Made by a program: the position numbers and the translations under genes. Positions 25,814-39,556 of a stretch of DNA of 64,000 nt are shown here, piece by piece. The notes under the pieces were generated by a model that was not told the DNA's origin, ran no database searches, and was given only the letters and a program-made list of their open reading frames with translations. The DNA comes from Drosophila persimilis (lineage: Eukaryota; Arthropoda; Insecta; Diptera; Drosophilidae): the NCBI RefSeq assembly GCF_003286085.1, contig NW_020825322.1, positions 186,001 through 250,000 on the forward strand, read 5' to 3'. Within the stretch, counting starts at the first letter, position 1; every line of letters begins with the position of its first letter.

Positions 25814-25849
<36 letters not shown>
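25814..25849. repeat. GT dinucleotide microsatellite
   Basis: An uninterrupted run of about 18 GT units, one of the longest perfect dinucleotide repeats in the window. Intergenic. Confidence 0.95.
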
Positions 25850-25850
<1 letters not shown>

Positions 25851-28578
25851 TGTAACTCATGCCTATCAACTGCATCCGGCTGGCACATCCGTTTGGCAAC
25901 AGCTTTCGGCTTTTATGGCTTTTAAATAGTTGCGGGCCAGAAGTTGTACCAACTCTACGTTGGACCCCCTCCCCCTCCCGTCCTCCATCTAACACCCAGA
26001 ACCGGCCCCCCGTTCTGACAGGCTCTCTTGGCAGGCGCCAAATTTATGACTGTATTAAAGAGTCTCCCCTGCGTTTTATCCCCCTGCTTTTTTTCACATA
26101 ATTTTTGCATAGTTCTCGTCGCCCAAGCTGTCGACCACTTAAACTTTGCTCGAAGTCCCTCGCTATCTCCGTCTTTCTCTTTGCCTGGAGAACCCTTCTC
26201 CCCCGATGATCCCAAGTTTCCCCATCTCTCACGCACAACAATCGTTCAACTTTTGCTGAAAGATCTCTGAAAAATGCTTCAAATTCTCCATAAAAACTAA
26301 CCTCAAAAATGGGAAAGATAAAGGGGCAGAGGGCGGTGCTAAAAAACAGGGAAGAGGCACAGAAAATGGCGTGGGTAAGAGAGGAGAAGGAGGTGCAAAA
26401 GTTTCATATCCCAAAATCATTTAATGCTGTTGTTGCTGCTGCTGTGGCTGTTGCAGCAACACATTACAGAAGCTCAAAGGCCAGAGGGGGGCAAACTGCC
26501 TCGTCAGTGGCGGGGCTAAAGGGTGGCGCTGCTGAAGCGGGGGGTGCAGGATGCATGCTGTGTGGGGCAACTATTTAAATGTTGTTTTAAGCTTTATTGT
26601 TGTGCAGCAAGGTCCAGGTCCTGCGTTTGTCGTTGGTCTCTCGTTTGCTGTCCTGTGGCGCCATGCCCATGCGTGTGCACCATGTTGCTGATTTCCTGTT
26701 GCAGGATGTGTCCAAGGATGTGGCCTGCTGGCACTGGCCACTGCTGTTACTTTCATTGTGGAACAAAGTGTTGCAACATCCATGATTGCCGCAATGATAC
26801 TTGAAGCCCACTACACCGCTCCACCCGGTTGCATGCTCGCACTCCATTTGCCACTTGAGGAGCGCTGATAATGCACGCATATTATGTTGCTGCCCCCATC
26901 CACCTCCGCCTCCTGTAGTGGCAGCAACAGCCGCAACTTTGTTGTGTTGTTAGTGCACAACCAGCATTAAGGACACACGCCATCCGCCTCCGTGTCGGCT
27001 ACTCTCCACTGGTGCTCTGCTCTCCAGTGGCATTGTTGTGGCAGCTTAGTCAACTCCAGCTCGAGAGTTAGTTTATGGCCAGCAGCTCATCCTTGTCGCC
27101 AGTTGGGTTGTTGTTGCATGCCTCAGTACTACTGTTGCTGTTGCTGCTGCTGCTGCTGCTGCGGCTGCCGTTGTCGTCTCAAGTTCTTATGTGAAGTGCA
27201 CTCTTTATGTTAATAGTTGACACTAATTAGGTATGTTTGTAAAACAAAGCGCTCTTCTCTGGCCCCTGCCACACACACAAACACACACACGACGGCTGTG
27301 TGGCACGAACAAGCATTAGCATGGAACATTAGTGTGTGTGTATACGGGGCGTATACGTATTAAAATACAAGTAAAGTCTTCAAAACGGCACAAAAGACTT
27401 TGTTAGTGTCCTTTTAATGGGGGGTGGGGGTGGCGGTGGCGGCGGGGGATTCTCGCTTGAGAATGTGTGTGCACACAAAGAGAAGGGGAGAGGCCACCTT
27501 ACAGGTGGCACTGGCTACCGGGGACTACCAAAATGTTGTTTGAATTCCATGCAACTCCAGGGACACTCATTTGGGGCTCTAAAGCTGCTGTTCTGCCTAT
27601 AGCCAATCCCCACTGTAGTGTGCGATGATTCACATCATCCCCATTATATGTATTCGCTGCTGTTATGCTGCTGTTTCGTGGCTTTTGTCTTCCACAAAAT
27701 CCAGAGCAAGTGTTAAGCATGGGGCACAACTATTACTTAATCATAGTAACCTGTTTAAGCGGCTCAATGTGCCACGAGCCATGGGGCATGAATGTGAGTG
27801 TGAGCATGAGTGTTTGTGTGAATGTGAATACGACTGTGTGTCTTCACCTTTTTCCTTTTGGCCAAAACTACCGCTGGCTCAACGCCCGACGCTCGAGTGC
27901 CGTAGGAGAAGAATCTTGAAAGTCCCTCAAAACTTTGTGGCCCAGCCACAATCACCAGCAGCAGCAGCAGCAGCACCAGCACCAGGAGCAGCACCATTCT
28001 GCCACCATGTACCATGGGTTGTTGCACAAAGTGTAAAACTAGCCGTGGCTTTGTGACAGCTGCTGCTCCCCCTGTTGTCGGTCGGTCCTCCATTGTGTCT
28101 AGGCGATTATGTTCGGAGCTCCGCCTCGGAGCTCAGACCCGAAAAATGGAGCAGAGTAGACGTAGACCCCTGCCACCCTCCTCTGGATCCCTCGGAGGCG
28201 TCAATGCGTCAGATGCGTGGCCTGGAGTCTGCCGCCCACCCAATCATGCATCCGTTTTTGTTGCTCTTAATGAAATTTTAATTTGCTGCGGATATGCGCA
28301 GTCAGTGTGTTTGCGAACTTCGACAGACGCCGCTGCGTCAGCATTTGAATGCTGGCGTAGGGGAAGAGGAAGGAGGGGAAGCAACGTGGCAATATGTGGC
28401 AAGAGGTACACAAAGGTGTAGAGATTTGTGCATGGCCTGGCGTTGGGCGTTGGGGCATTCAATGGCTGGCCAGCCACTGGCCCTCGCACTCGCTCTGGAA
28501 CACAATTACTTAGACTTATGTATGATTTATGTCCATGGCTCTCTCTCTTTGGCGCTCGCTCCATAGCCTTTTGTCGAG

Positions 28579-28667
28579 CACTGAGAGAAAGGTAGGCGCA
28601 CATGAGGGGAGCTGTTTTTAATGGCTCAATGGTACTCTCAATGGTTAAGTGAATGTTTCTTTCAGTG
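28579..28667. repeat. Segment bounded by inverted CACTG..GAAA motifs (89 bp)
   Basis: CACTGAGAGAAA at 28579-28590 and TTTCTTTCAGTG at 28656-28667 are inverted with 11 of 12 positions matching, the tightest pair in the window. The length suits a very short inverted-repeat element. The flanks (CGAG on the left, TGCGAG on the right) do not give a clean target duplication. Confidence 0.45.
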
Positions 28668-28913
28668 TGCGAGAGTCTGTGCCTTATGTTCTAACCTACA
28701 CTCTGCGAAAGGCAAAGAGCAGGGGAAATATACAAATGTTCGCATTCAGGAATGATGAAAATCAATCAATAGTGGAAATATGCTTCAAATTCAATCAGCA
28801 AAATTTCTCTCCCATAAGGGAAAGTAGCTCTGTTTCGATGCTACTACAACTTTCACCTCAGTGTAATCCTATTCCATATCCGTGGCTATCTTTAATACCA
28901 AACTTTGACTTCT

Positions 28914-29256
28914 CACTGAAGAAAATTAGAAAGAATTTGAGATGGAAGTTTTCAAATGATATTGTGGGAAAGAATGGCTTAAAACAATGAAAAATGTGTG
29001 TCTTGGCATCAAAAGTATTTGAGTATTTTGGGCTTATAACTCAGTACCACACATCCCACATTCAAAGGAAACCAAACGAGTATAAAGCACATATCCCATT
29101 TGAATTGAGAGTTTTTGATATGTTTTTTCAATATCCTTGTGCGTAATGCATATTTTCCTAGATTTTCTGTGCCAAAACTACCATGATATTTTTGCCCTAA
29201 AGGTTTTTCAACCTTTTTTCCTACAGCACCTCTTTGCTATAGATTTTCTTGCAGTG
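28914..29256. repeat. Segment bounded by inverted CACTG..GAAA motifs (343 bp)
   Basis: CACTGAAGAAAA at 28914-28925 and TTTCTTGCAGTG at 29245-29256 converge, matching at 9 of 12 positions. The interior is AT-rich and free of microsatellites, unlike the flanks. No coding content. Confidence 0.35.
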
Positions 29257-31635
29257 CACTTTTGGGAATACGTGCGCGCAGTCAGCGTAGACTCGCATTT
29301 GGGTTCCGTTCCAGTTTCTATTGCTATTTGCCTCTGGAAATAGCGCAGCATCGCCATCGACATCGCCATCGCCTTCGCGAGGGCCCCAACAATGGATGTA
29401 TGGATGAATGCATGAAGTGGAGTGCAGAGGAGAGGAGAGGAGAGTATGGAGGGTATCAAGAGAGCTTGTCGGTGTTTAGCCTAATTTGTTGTGCTTCTGC
29501 AGAGCGATTCCCTACGGGAGATGGGGTTTGCTTAGAGTGGGATTTCGGGAGGAAGTGGAGTCTGGAGTTCATTCATTTTTTTGACACGCATGCGGCTTTG
29601 ATGTGTGATTCCGTGTTGATGGATGGGATATGCAAAGTTTGATTGAAAACTGATGTTGTTGATGGGCCCCCGAATGGTAATGGGAATGGGAGAATGTTAG
29701 TATTTCTGTAAATCATGAGGAAAATTGAGTTTTCAAACTTTCCCAATGGGTTCTTTTTGTCGGGGGATTAAACGGATCTTGAGCTCAGATCTAAGTCTCT
29801 TTTCTTTGATTTAAAAGATTGTTTCCACATTACGACTCACTTAGATGACTTGACAATGATTTTGATTTTATTAGACATTCCCTTTTGTCCTGTCCCCGGA
29901 ATGTGACACGTTGCCCCCGCTCCTGCCCCTGCCACTGCTCCTGCCTGCTCCTGTTGGACCATGTAATCCAATTCGCAAATTCAGTTTTCTTTTGCTCCTC
30001 ACGGTATGAATTTTTCATCAGTCGGCATTATACTCGTACCCGGGGGTGCCTGCCTCTGCCTCTGCCTCTGCCTCCGACTCCGACTCCTTTCTGACGAAAT
30101 TTTCTGCAATGTAATGGCAAATGAAATACATAAACAATTTATAAACATGAATTATCACAAAAACGTAAAAATGATAAGGCAAAAATGCCATCACTCAGGG
30201 ACTCAGGACTCCACTTTCTCTCTCTCTCTCTCTCTGCCTCACTCCTGTGTCTGACAGGCGAACAGGATTCTGCGGATTCTGTGGCGTCTCCGAGGTAGCG
30301 ATTTGTATAAAGTGTTCTTTTGCGGGCGGGGGGCAAATGTTTCATTCCCATTCTGATTTCTTCTTTTTTTTGTCTGCTGTGAGGGGCGTGTGCGTTACAA
30401 GACAATAATTGTGGCTCGAGGCTCGAGTCCTGGAGCTCCCCGAGTCCTCCAGGAGCGTCTCGAGTGTCGCGAATAAATGTGATTACATTGCCTGCAGAGG
30501 ATGGCACCCATATCCCCATGCCCAGCCCATCCACAAATCCCAGAGAGAGTCACCGACCAAACTCCTGGCAGCCAGTAATTTGTCATCCTCCCACTCGTCT
30601 AGCCCCCATAAATAAGCATCTGCAGTTGAAGATAAAGTAGGCAAAGTCAGTTCCAAAGGTTAGACAGTAGATACGGATACAGATACACTCGGTAGACATC
30701 CCACCTTAATGGATGTGGGTTTTTCTGTGCAGGTTTGTTGATCTCCAAAGGAATGCCATCTGCCATCTGCCATCATGGAGCCAACGACGCTTGGATGCCC
30801 TTTAAATATCAGCAGTACAAGGCAAAGCCATCATAATGTGGAGATAGCTTCCTATCAGAAGGCTCTACTGGCTACTGTTGACCTCTATAAAGTTCCATTT
30901 TTCCACTCAGAGAAAAATGGGAGTCGTTCGACTGGATCTTCCAAGTCCGCTGACATCCAATATAAATAAAAAACAAAACATTTCATGGTTTAAAAAGAGT
31001 ATTGCCTGACCTTGCTTAGGATTTTTCATTCGTGTCAATACAATGGCTATATCTGAACATATATTGAGCCAAAACTGAAGTCTGCTTCAAGTGTATTAAA
31101 CTTTGAATGGTGTTATTTTAGATTTAAGTTATTTAGTGGCTCTTATTACCAACCAAATAAGCCACCAATCATTAAAATCCGAATCTTGATACCATATATC
31201 CTTGAAACTCAATGAAATATCGTCTCGACTGCTACCAATCCTTCAAATTGATGTCTGTTCTGTGGCCAACGTTCCTCAAGAGTTCATTATGCCCCACTTT
31301 GAAGTCGTGAAGTCCCGAAGTCCCGAAGTCCTGACGTCGGGCTCGGCTGATTCCTGGGGCACCCGGGCTGTTCATAATTTGTCGCTACCATAAAAATCTG
31401 TAATATAAAAATTGTCTATTATCTGCCATTATTCTTCTTCGTGCCCATCTACTCATCCATTCCATCCTTACAGCTTTTTATTGTTCTGTTTTGTATTTAT
31501 TTCAGGGGGGGGCTTGGGGGGAGACCTGCTGCTTAATACAACAAATATTGGTACAACTCGGCGGGGGGTTGGCTGTCATCCGGCTGGGGGTTGGTTTTGA
31601 GAGGCGCACCATTTCATGGACCATTGACCAGGGGG

Positions 31636-31688
31636 ATGGTGATGGTGATGGTGTTGGTGACGGTGACGGTGACGATGACGGTGACGGT
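31636..31688. repeat. GGTGAT/GGTGAC hexamer repeat
   Basis: About eight units of a degenerate GGTGAY repeat. Intergenic; it creates a spurious acidic open frame. Confidence 0.85.
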
Positions 31689-33506
31689 ATGGGGACGAAC
31701 GGTGAGCCAGCAGCTGATTAATTGGTTTTCATTCCACTGAATGGGGCATGGCGATTGCGTACTGCCACTGCCACTGCTACTGGCACTGTGACGGAGTCAC
31801 GTTCGGCAGTCCGGAGGAGACCACCGGCATGTCCAATGTCCTGGCCACGTCCTGTCCTATCCCGTCCTGTCCGCAGCCCATACGGCTGCTCACTTGCATG
31901 CGTTTTTAATACGTTTATTAATTACATTCTGGGTCCCCGGAAATCGCACAACAGCCAGCGCCAGCGCCAGGGCCAGTACCAGAAGTGGCAGTGGCAGTGG
32001 CAAAAAATTGTTTTGCAAGAGGTTCAACAATGTGTAAGTAATTGTCAGCCATGGAGCACGGAGGCGAGCCGAACGGCTCTCACCTCAGCGAGTGACATTT
32101 CAAGATGTCCATCTCTTTCGCTCGCACTCGTACTGTCGCTCTTTGTCCCTTTCGCTCTCCCGCGCAGGCCAGCCCGTCCCTCCCTTTGCGCCAATTAATT
32201 TGTTAAATAAACGCATTTATCCAGCGTCCGGCGGCGTATGCGTGTGCGTGTGCGTGTGCGTCCGTTAATTATCCTTTGGGTGGGCTTTCATGTTAGGAGG
32301 AGGCACCCAGCGAATGGACAGCTGGACGTAGCCGTAGCGACGCGTAATTGCATAACGATCCTCGGTTGGGACCTCCACTCCACTACTCCCTTAGTCCTTC
32401 AGTGGGCGGCTCATCCCTTTATTGGCCCATATATCAGAGCGAGGAGCCCTTAGTCCACCGACATTTTCTTATTAATTGATTGGCCATTGCGCAATTGGTG
32501 GTCCTGCTGCCGCTCCTGTCCATACTCCTACTCCTTTTTTAATTGAATTCCATTCCGAATCTCTATCTCCTTCTCTCTTTTTTTCATAAATCAATTTTAA
32601 TTGTAGGCAATTATTGGTGAAACTTTTGCTGCAGCTCCTGGCCCCTGCCCCTGCCCCTGCCACCCCTCATTAATTGTGCTGAAAATATTATATAATAATC
32701 GCTTTATTTCATTATTTAATATGTATTGCTAGGGGTGGAGTCTTAAAGGCGGGAATACCCATATTTAAAGAGTTTCCCGAGCTGGGATATTAAGTAACTC
32801 AATTGGAGGACTCTTCAAACTTGTCCACTATCTCCACAGTGGCAGAACTGCCATAATCCTCCCCCGTCAGACGACTCTCTGGACATTTTATCGTACATGT
32901 ATTCGAAATATAATATTACAGTGGGGAGGTGGGCGAGGTTTGTGCACTTGAATGTGTGGCGAAAAACACTTTGTTACCTCAATTCACTCAGCATTTGTGG
33001 GGGTTCCGGGGGCTTCCCCAGATCACTCGCATCCCATCAGCATCCACGACGTCGGGAGTGACCCCACTTGTAGTTTGTCCACTTAAGTGCTCGTTCAGTC
33101 AGTCACACTTTCCCTTTCCCTTTCCCCCACCACGTTACAAACGAGTATGGGTATGTATGGGTAAGGAGCCATATCCTGTTGGTTACTTGCGCGCATTTCA
33201 TATTTTGCGGCTGTTTTTCTATTCCATTTGTCCATTTCCCGGGGTCTCCTTCATTTCATATTATGTATGCCCCTCCTTTGCCTTCTCATTTTTTATTGTT
33301 TTTCTGTTTCTTCTGCTCATAACCGGACCAGAGAGTACAAATGGCCAAGTTTATGGTTTTGACCATTTCAATTTCATGCAGCTTGACCACATTCACAGAA
33401 TCCCCCCGTCCAGCACCCAGCACCAAGCACCCAGCATCCTCCGACTCTCGAACTGCTACCCGTTCAACCCTTGAGGTTTCCAAGTTCTTACTTCTTTCGC
33501 TTCCGG

Positions 33507-33661
33507 CACTGAGGGAAAATACCGATGAACTATAATTGAGATATCGAGTCCTCGGACTGAAAGAGCATGATGGATAAGGATTCCATTGAATCGAAGCTCT
33601 TGAGTACAGTTTACTGTTTGTTGGTGCACTCCCAATCGTTGAACTACTATTTCTTGCAGTG
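33507..33661. repeat. Segment bounded by inverted CACTG..GAAA motifs (155 bp)
   Basis: CACTGAGGGAAA at 33507-33518 and TTTCTTGCAGTG at 33650-33661 converge, matching at 9 of 12 positions. AT-rich interior, no coding content, no clear target duplication. Confidence 0.35.
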
Positions 33662-34531
33662 CATAATCATCTTTCTCCTACTTTCTCAATTTCCTCAAGA
33701 CACTTGAACACTTCGTTTCAGGGTGCTCGCTTTCGTAGCCCTCTTCCGTCCCCGAAGCTGTTCTTCAGCTGTAAGTATCATTGACCTTTTATGGCTAACA
33801 GTGGTTGGGGTCCGGGGGCTGGGGGCTGGCCCTAGGAAGGGGTATACGTGCGTGTGTATGCGCCTCGGGTTGGGGGTCGGTTCAATGGGCGCAACAGTTG
33901 CAAGTAATGCGGCGGCGGTCCAGAAAATTACCTTAAAACATAAACAGACCGGCGAACGGGTACGGGGACGGGGCGAGGGGCAAGGGGCAGAGACACGAGA
34001 GCGTGCCATGCAACGTGTGAAAATAATGAGGCAGGCATGCTGAACACAAAGGCCAAGGGTTGGCTGCTCCAAGGAGGGGGGGCTCGAAATACAAACAAAA
34101 ATGTTAGAGAAGAACAAAAAAAAAACAACAACAAAAACACAAAAATGGGCTATCTATGTGGTCGAAGCTATGGATACTCTGGAAGATATTTTGGTACCAT
34201 GAGAGCTGTATGTTAAGGTCTTTCGATTGATAGATAATAAAACTATATATTGTCCATAGAAATAGGGAAGCGTTTTTCCCCAAAAACTAGCTCTTTGAGC
34301 GATTTTTCCCATCACTCCTGTATGATATGGTGTTCCGATCTTTGCGGCTATAATTAAAGGGGAGGCCCTGGGCAAAGTATTATGCAGATAGCTACACAAC
34401 TGAGAATGAACTTGTTTCCATAGAAAGAGATATACAAACCGCCTTCTTACATAATTATTCAGAAGATATATCGTATCCCAACTTCTAATCAAAATCAGCA
34501 TAGCCTTTGCAGAGAGTATAGCAAGGGTTTT

Positions 34532-34543
34532 CACTGAGAAAAA
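34532..34543 (+). repeat. Solo CACTGAGAAAAA motif
   Basis: Close to the left-end motif of the paired segments. A possible degraded partner (ATTCAGTG) lies near 34673-34680, but the match is too weak to call a pair. Confidence 0.3.
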
Positions 34544-37500
34544 TGCAATCCGAAATCCCTGGAAAGTTGCTTTCGAAACTCTTTCGGGCGAGTGTATGGG
34601 TGATGGGTGTTTCGAAAGAGTATGCATTTGAATATGGGTGTTTAGAGTGAGTGCGTGTGAGTGTGATCCATCATTCAGTGGCTAAACAAACAAAGCAGTG
34701 CAGTGCAGTGGCAGCGGCAGAACGTAGCTGAAAAGCAGAAAAGCAGAGCGGCAGAACAGCAAGAAGCCAAAGGCAGAGCGGCAGCGTCGCACGTTAATTT
34801 GTAGCCAGGCAGGCAAGAAGGCAGGCAGGCAGGCAGGCGGTTGAAAATAAAAATTAATATATGCCGCAACACGCTTCCCAACAACTTCCCAGAGAGATCG
34901 GGATCGGGGTGAAAAAGGAGTGGAGTGGAGCGGAGCGGAGCGGAGCGGCCGTGCCCCCGAGTGTTTGTTGATTTTAAGCCAAAGCCAAGCCAAAGCAAAG
35001 TTGGAAATAGTTTCCATTGAAAAATCACACACACATATCATTAGGAGTTTAATTGGAAGTTGGGGCTCTGTGCCTCTTGTGTGCCACCCAATCAGTGGTA
35101 TATCCACCATATCCGCACTTTGACATCCGCTTCGGGCCCTTCGATTTCGATGAGAAGTGGAGTTCGAGATGGAATTGGAACTGAAATTGGAATTGCATTG
35201 TCCCAAAAACTTTGCCAAATGCTGTTCGAGAGCTGCCACGCCTCATTGCCCACTAATTAAGTGTAAATCGGATAGAGAAAGAGTCAGAGAGACAGAGAGA
35301 CCGAGACAGAGTCAGTGTGGCGTTGAGAGAAGGAGAAACAGAGGGAGAATTAAGAGGTTAATTTGATTTGTATTCCTGCCACTTGCCAGGCCAACTGTAA
35401 ACAGAAGAGCAGCAGCAGCAGCAGCCCGAGCAGCCCGAGCTGAGCTGAAAGCTGAAGGATATACTGCAGACTGCATTAAGCTCAGGACTTGCAACACCTC
35501 CCCTCCTTCAGGCCCCCTGCTCGCCCCCTTTTTAGAGAAGACAAAGCTGTAAACAATGCGCAAACAACTCCTCAAGGAGTGTCGCCCGGAATGAGCTGTA
35601 AGAATGGCAGAAAAGAAAAAGGATATTTAGACGCGGCTTACCGAAAGCTCAGCCAAGGAAAACAAGATAACATGCAGCAGACACTACCCCGAAAATGGGC
35701 GAGGATGTGGGGTGGAGTGGATATATAGTATGGTTAGTCCTTCTGGGAAGGCACAGAGACAGCGCCTGTCAGGATAGCTGCTGCCGCTGCTGCTGCTGAT
35801 GCTCCTGGCAGACAATGTGTAAACTATGCAGCAGGCTATACACATAAATATATGCACGACACCATGCCCGGTGGCACACAGACTTCATCTCGAGCTGGAA
35901 ACGCGAATGGAAGTCAATCAAACAGAATGAACGATAGTGCCAGAGAACCACAGACATTAAAGTGATTCAGAATCTGATTAGTTGTTTGGATATAATGCGG
36001 TTTCGGGCTACCCTAGATATCTAGACTCCTTGTGCCCTCGAATATACATACTATCTCCATTCATTCCCAACTATTTGAATAAAACTGTGGAAACTCTATG
36101 TTCCCAAGAATTCTGTACTTTTATAGCAAGAGTAACATTTCATCCTATGCCCAAATTATTATTTAAAGACCAGCAAGATGCCAACTCCCAGATCCCAGAG
36201 ATTTATAATTTTTCTCAATCTCTAAACACTTCCAACAGTCCCAAAAACATATATATGCTCCTGATTTCTCCTCTAATTCCACACCTTCGTAAAGAAACTG
36301 CTAATGTAGCCCCTAAAGTGCCAGGACAAGCAAACTCCGCCCCTGACATGAGCTCCTTCCAAGGAATGCCATGTCTCAGCAACACCTGCAACACCTTCTC
36401 CCAAAAGAAGTGTCTTGCTGCACATAGTAGTCTCCTCCAACGAGAGAGACAGAGAAAGAGAGAGAATACCAGAATGTCTTGTGCAATGAATTGCATTTCG
36501 TTTTTTTTTTTTTTCTTCTGCCGCATTCGTAATGAAGACCGCCCAAAAAAAAAAATACCATACAGATATATATACAGATATACTACATGTCTTAGCTGGG
36601 AATATGGCCTAACCCAGTCACTGTTGGTAGTCCTTGGTCGTTGGTCCTTGGTCCCTGCTTGTTTGTTTGTTTGCCAACTGTCTGTCGTTGTCTGGGGCGG
36701 GCAAACAGCCAGCGATGGGACCAGGCAATAAAATAAGCAGCGAAATGAAATGGCTGCAGACATTGCCATCTTGGAGATGTCGGGTGTCGCCTTCAAGGAT
36801 GTTGCAGCAGCGGCGGCACAGCCACCTGCAAAAGGGCTCGAGACCCCCAGGAAAAAAAAAAACACACACACACACACAAAATAAGAGAGACCATTTAGGC
36901 AAGACTCTCAACTAAAGGATATCTAGTATTTGGAGATACTTTTTGGGGGGAAAGATATTCCTCTTTTGGAGGATCTCCATGAGATCTCCTATTTCTGCTG
37001 ATAAAGACAACTCATTACTCTTTCTGTGACTGTAATTTCCACAAAGGTAATATACCCCTAAGGTCTTGGATTACCGGGTACTGAAAGATATATGAAGCTA
37101 GTTGCGCTTGGTTGGCTCTCGTTGCTCTCCACTTCCCCCCAAGGAGTCCAGGATTCTTTTGCTTCATCTTTTGGCCTGTCGCAAATAGTAAAAATATTTA
37201 CCAATAGATGCTGTCCATACCGATGTAGAGATGTAGGATGTGGACTGTGTGCTGACTCGACTTGTGGGGCGGGGGGAGTGGGATGGGTGATGGGTCCTGT
37301 CCTCCTACACGGATCGAACCTCTCGGCTCTCAACTCTTGCCCGGCGCCTGTTAACGAGTGGCCTTTGAGCGGCACGTTCGTGTTTAGACTCTTAACACAT
37401 TTTTTGGGTACCAGAAGGAGAACCAAACCAGAAACGGCAGGACCCAAGAACCGGCTGAAGTGCAATCAGCAGAAGGAAGCGAAGCTCAACGCTCGGACGC

Positions 37501-37715
37501 TCGACGAGGACGAGGACGAGGACATTTGGGGACAGAGGCGGACATCGGACATCGGACATCATCGGCACGTACAACGTTGTCTCGCCCAGACAGTTTGCAA
37601 ACACAAGTTCCCATCGCATCCCCTACCCAATCCCTCAATGCCACCCCCTCCTATTGTTTCGGAGAAGCCAAAAAGCTTTCACTGCTCTCTCCAGCCATCC
37701 TTTCATCCGGTCCGG

Positions 37716-37744
37716 TTCGTTTCGTTTCGTTTCGTCTCGTTTCG
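37716..37744. repeat. TTCGT pentamer repeat
   Basis: Five or more TTCGT units with one change. Intergenic. Confidence 0.85.
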
Positions 37745-39275
37745 CTTTCAGAGCGGTCTTAAAGATAAAAACTAGTGGATCAGCAGCACTTAATTACATG
37801 AAACGAAAACTGTTAACATTCCGGACGAAGAACGATGGAGGCGGCTTGGGAGTGGGACTGCGACTGGGAGTGGGAGTGAGAGTGGGTCTTAAGTGGTCCA
37901 CCCATCCCATTGTTTGGATGGCATGTGACATGATAATCATCGACCGAGGGGCTCTCTTTCGCATCTCACGAATCACTCACCATATCAAAGCGGTTCATAA
38001 AACTGAAGGACACACTCTCGTCCCCCGTTTTCCGTTCCCTGTTCCCCGTTCCCCATTCTAGCGATAGGCGATATCAACCTCAAGGGTCGGCAGTGTTAAT
38101 TGACCCAATTGTGAGTCGGGGTAGGGGGACTGGTGGCATGTGGTGGGTGGGTTATGGTTTGGGGTGTGAGGACTTCAGGATGTGCACTAAACTGCGGGGC
38201 AGCGGCTGCTGTCTGCAACGGAGGAGGCGTTGACCTACAAACAAAAAAACCAAAACGGCATATGACCAATAATGGTAGCCTCCTTCTCTCGCTCCTGCTC
38301 CGTCGCATAACTTCGTATAATCTGATGCGATTTTGAGATTTGTAAAGCGAACCATCGCAAACGGAATCAGAATCGGAATCGGACGGAGGATGCCGCACAC
38401 ACAGGAGGAGGCAGTGAACCTGAGTGGATTTTTGTACACCTCGCACATAGAGAAAGCATGGGGTATGTTGGTTTCAAATAAAATCGATTGATGTATATGA
38501 TCAGTACAAATAAATAAAATAGAGGCAACATTAGGCTCCAGATTTGAATGCGTGCCACCAACAGCTACCCCACAAATCATTGCCAACACTTGCCACGAAT
38601 ACTAAACGTCTTGCACGCAGGGTATCCCTTGGTCGCTCCATATCTTAGCCGACTTTTAAAAAATGCAACAGAAGGAGGAGTGAGGAGGGTGGGGAAGGAG
38701 TAACATCAGGATGAGGAAACGGCAGTGGCAGCAACAACAACAACAACAACAACAACATCAACAGTCGAGTGCCATAAAAGGAGCTAAAGTACAAATCGTT
38801 GTCACATGTGAGCCGCATTTTTATGGCCGCCGGCTTGGGAATTTCTGCAACATTTCCAAAGGCCTCCAGCGGCAGCAAACAGCAACAGAAAGGGGCACGG
38901 AGCACCGGGGCTGTGGAACAGTGGCAGCCTTGCATGAAGAATTTATTGTCCGCTCTGTAAATGGTCAGAGCAGGCAGACATTTGGGCATTCGACTGGCAC
39001 TGGCTGCCACTCGATTCAGCTGCAACAGCGTACTCGTACCTGCCTCCCACTGCTGCCGCTGCCGCTGCCGCTGCCCCTGCCCCTGCCCCTACCCTCGTCC
39101 CGCTCCACATTCAATTGTGCAACAGGTCAGGTTCACATTGAAGAAGGCGCTGCAATTTTTATTGCTTTCACGAGAATCACTCCGGCGGCGGGAGAAGCCC
39201 TTTAAAGGCTCAAAATGCCGCAGCCCAGAGCGGAGCAGACCCGCAAAGCCCGCAGCCTGGACAAAGATGATTCAA

Positions 39276-39299
39276 TTGATTGATTGATTGATTGATTGA
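39276..39299. repeat. TTGA tetranucleotide repeat
   Basis: Six TTGA units, about 260 bases upstream of the sds22-like fragment. Confidence 0.9.
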
Positions 39300-39556
39300 C
39301 CGCTTTGCTAAAGCAAGCAACATACAGCGTACAGCATACAACCGATAAGGTCTCGCCCCGGGCTCTTATCAGCAAAAGTGACGTCAAGCAAATCTCAGGC
39401 CACGTGTGAGAGAGCGAATAAATCGAATAAAAGCCTTAAACGTGGCAGAAAAACTATATGATAATGCTTAAGTAGTTCTTGAATTGTATCCCAAAACTTA
39501 AAGAAAGGCATTAAGCACTGTCGGCCGAACTGTGGGATCCTGGTCATTCCAACTGA

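Larger units (their letters stand above)
11501..39556. other. Intergenic region upstream of netrin gene 1
   Basis: About 28 kb in which I see no supportable gene, tRNA or large transposon. Open frames here are short, overlap simple repeats or have low-complexity translations. The region has a GTC-rich block at 11513-11570, TC/AG/CA microsatellites, a G-quadruplex motif (16431-16462), trinucleotide CAG/GCT arrays, and AT-rich islands, several flanked by paired CACTG..GAAA motifs. It probably holds regulatory DNA for the netrin genes, but no particular enhancer can be placed. Confidence 0.6.

Noticed and set aside
35982..36731. 249-codon open frame on the plus strand
   Set aside because: Composition is low in complexity toward its end, with poly-Phe from a T run, and the start has no homology that I recognise; the AT-rich context suggests chance. 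A protein search could overturn this.
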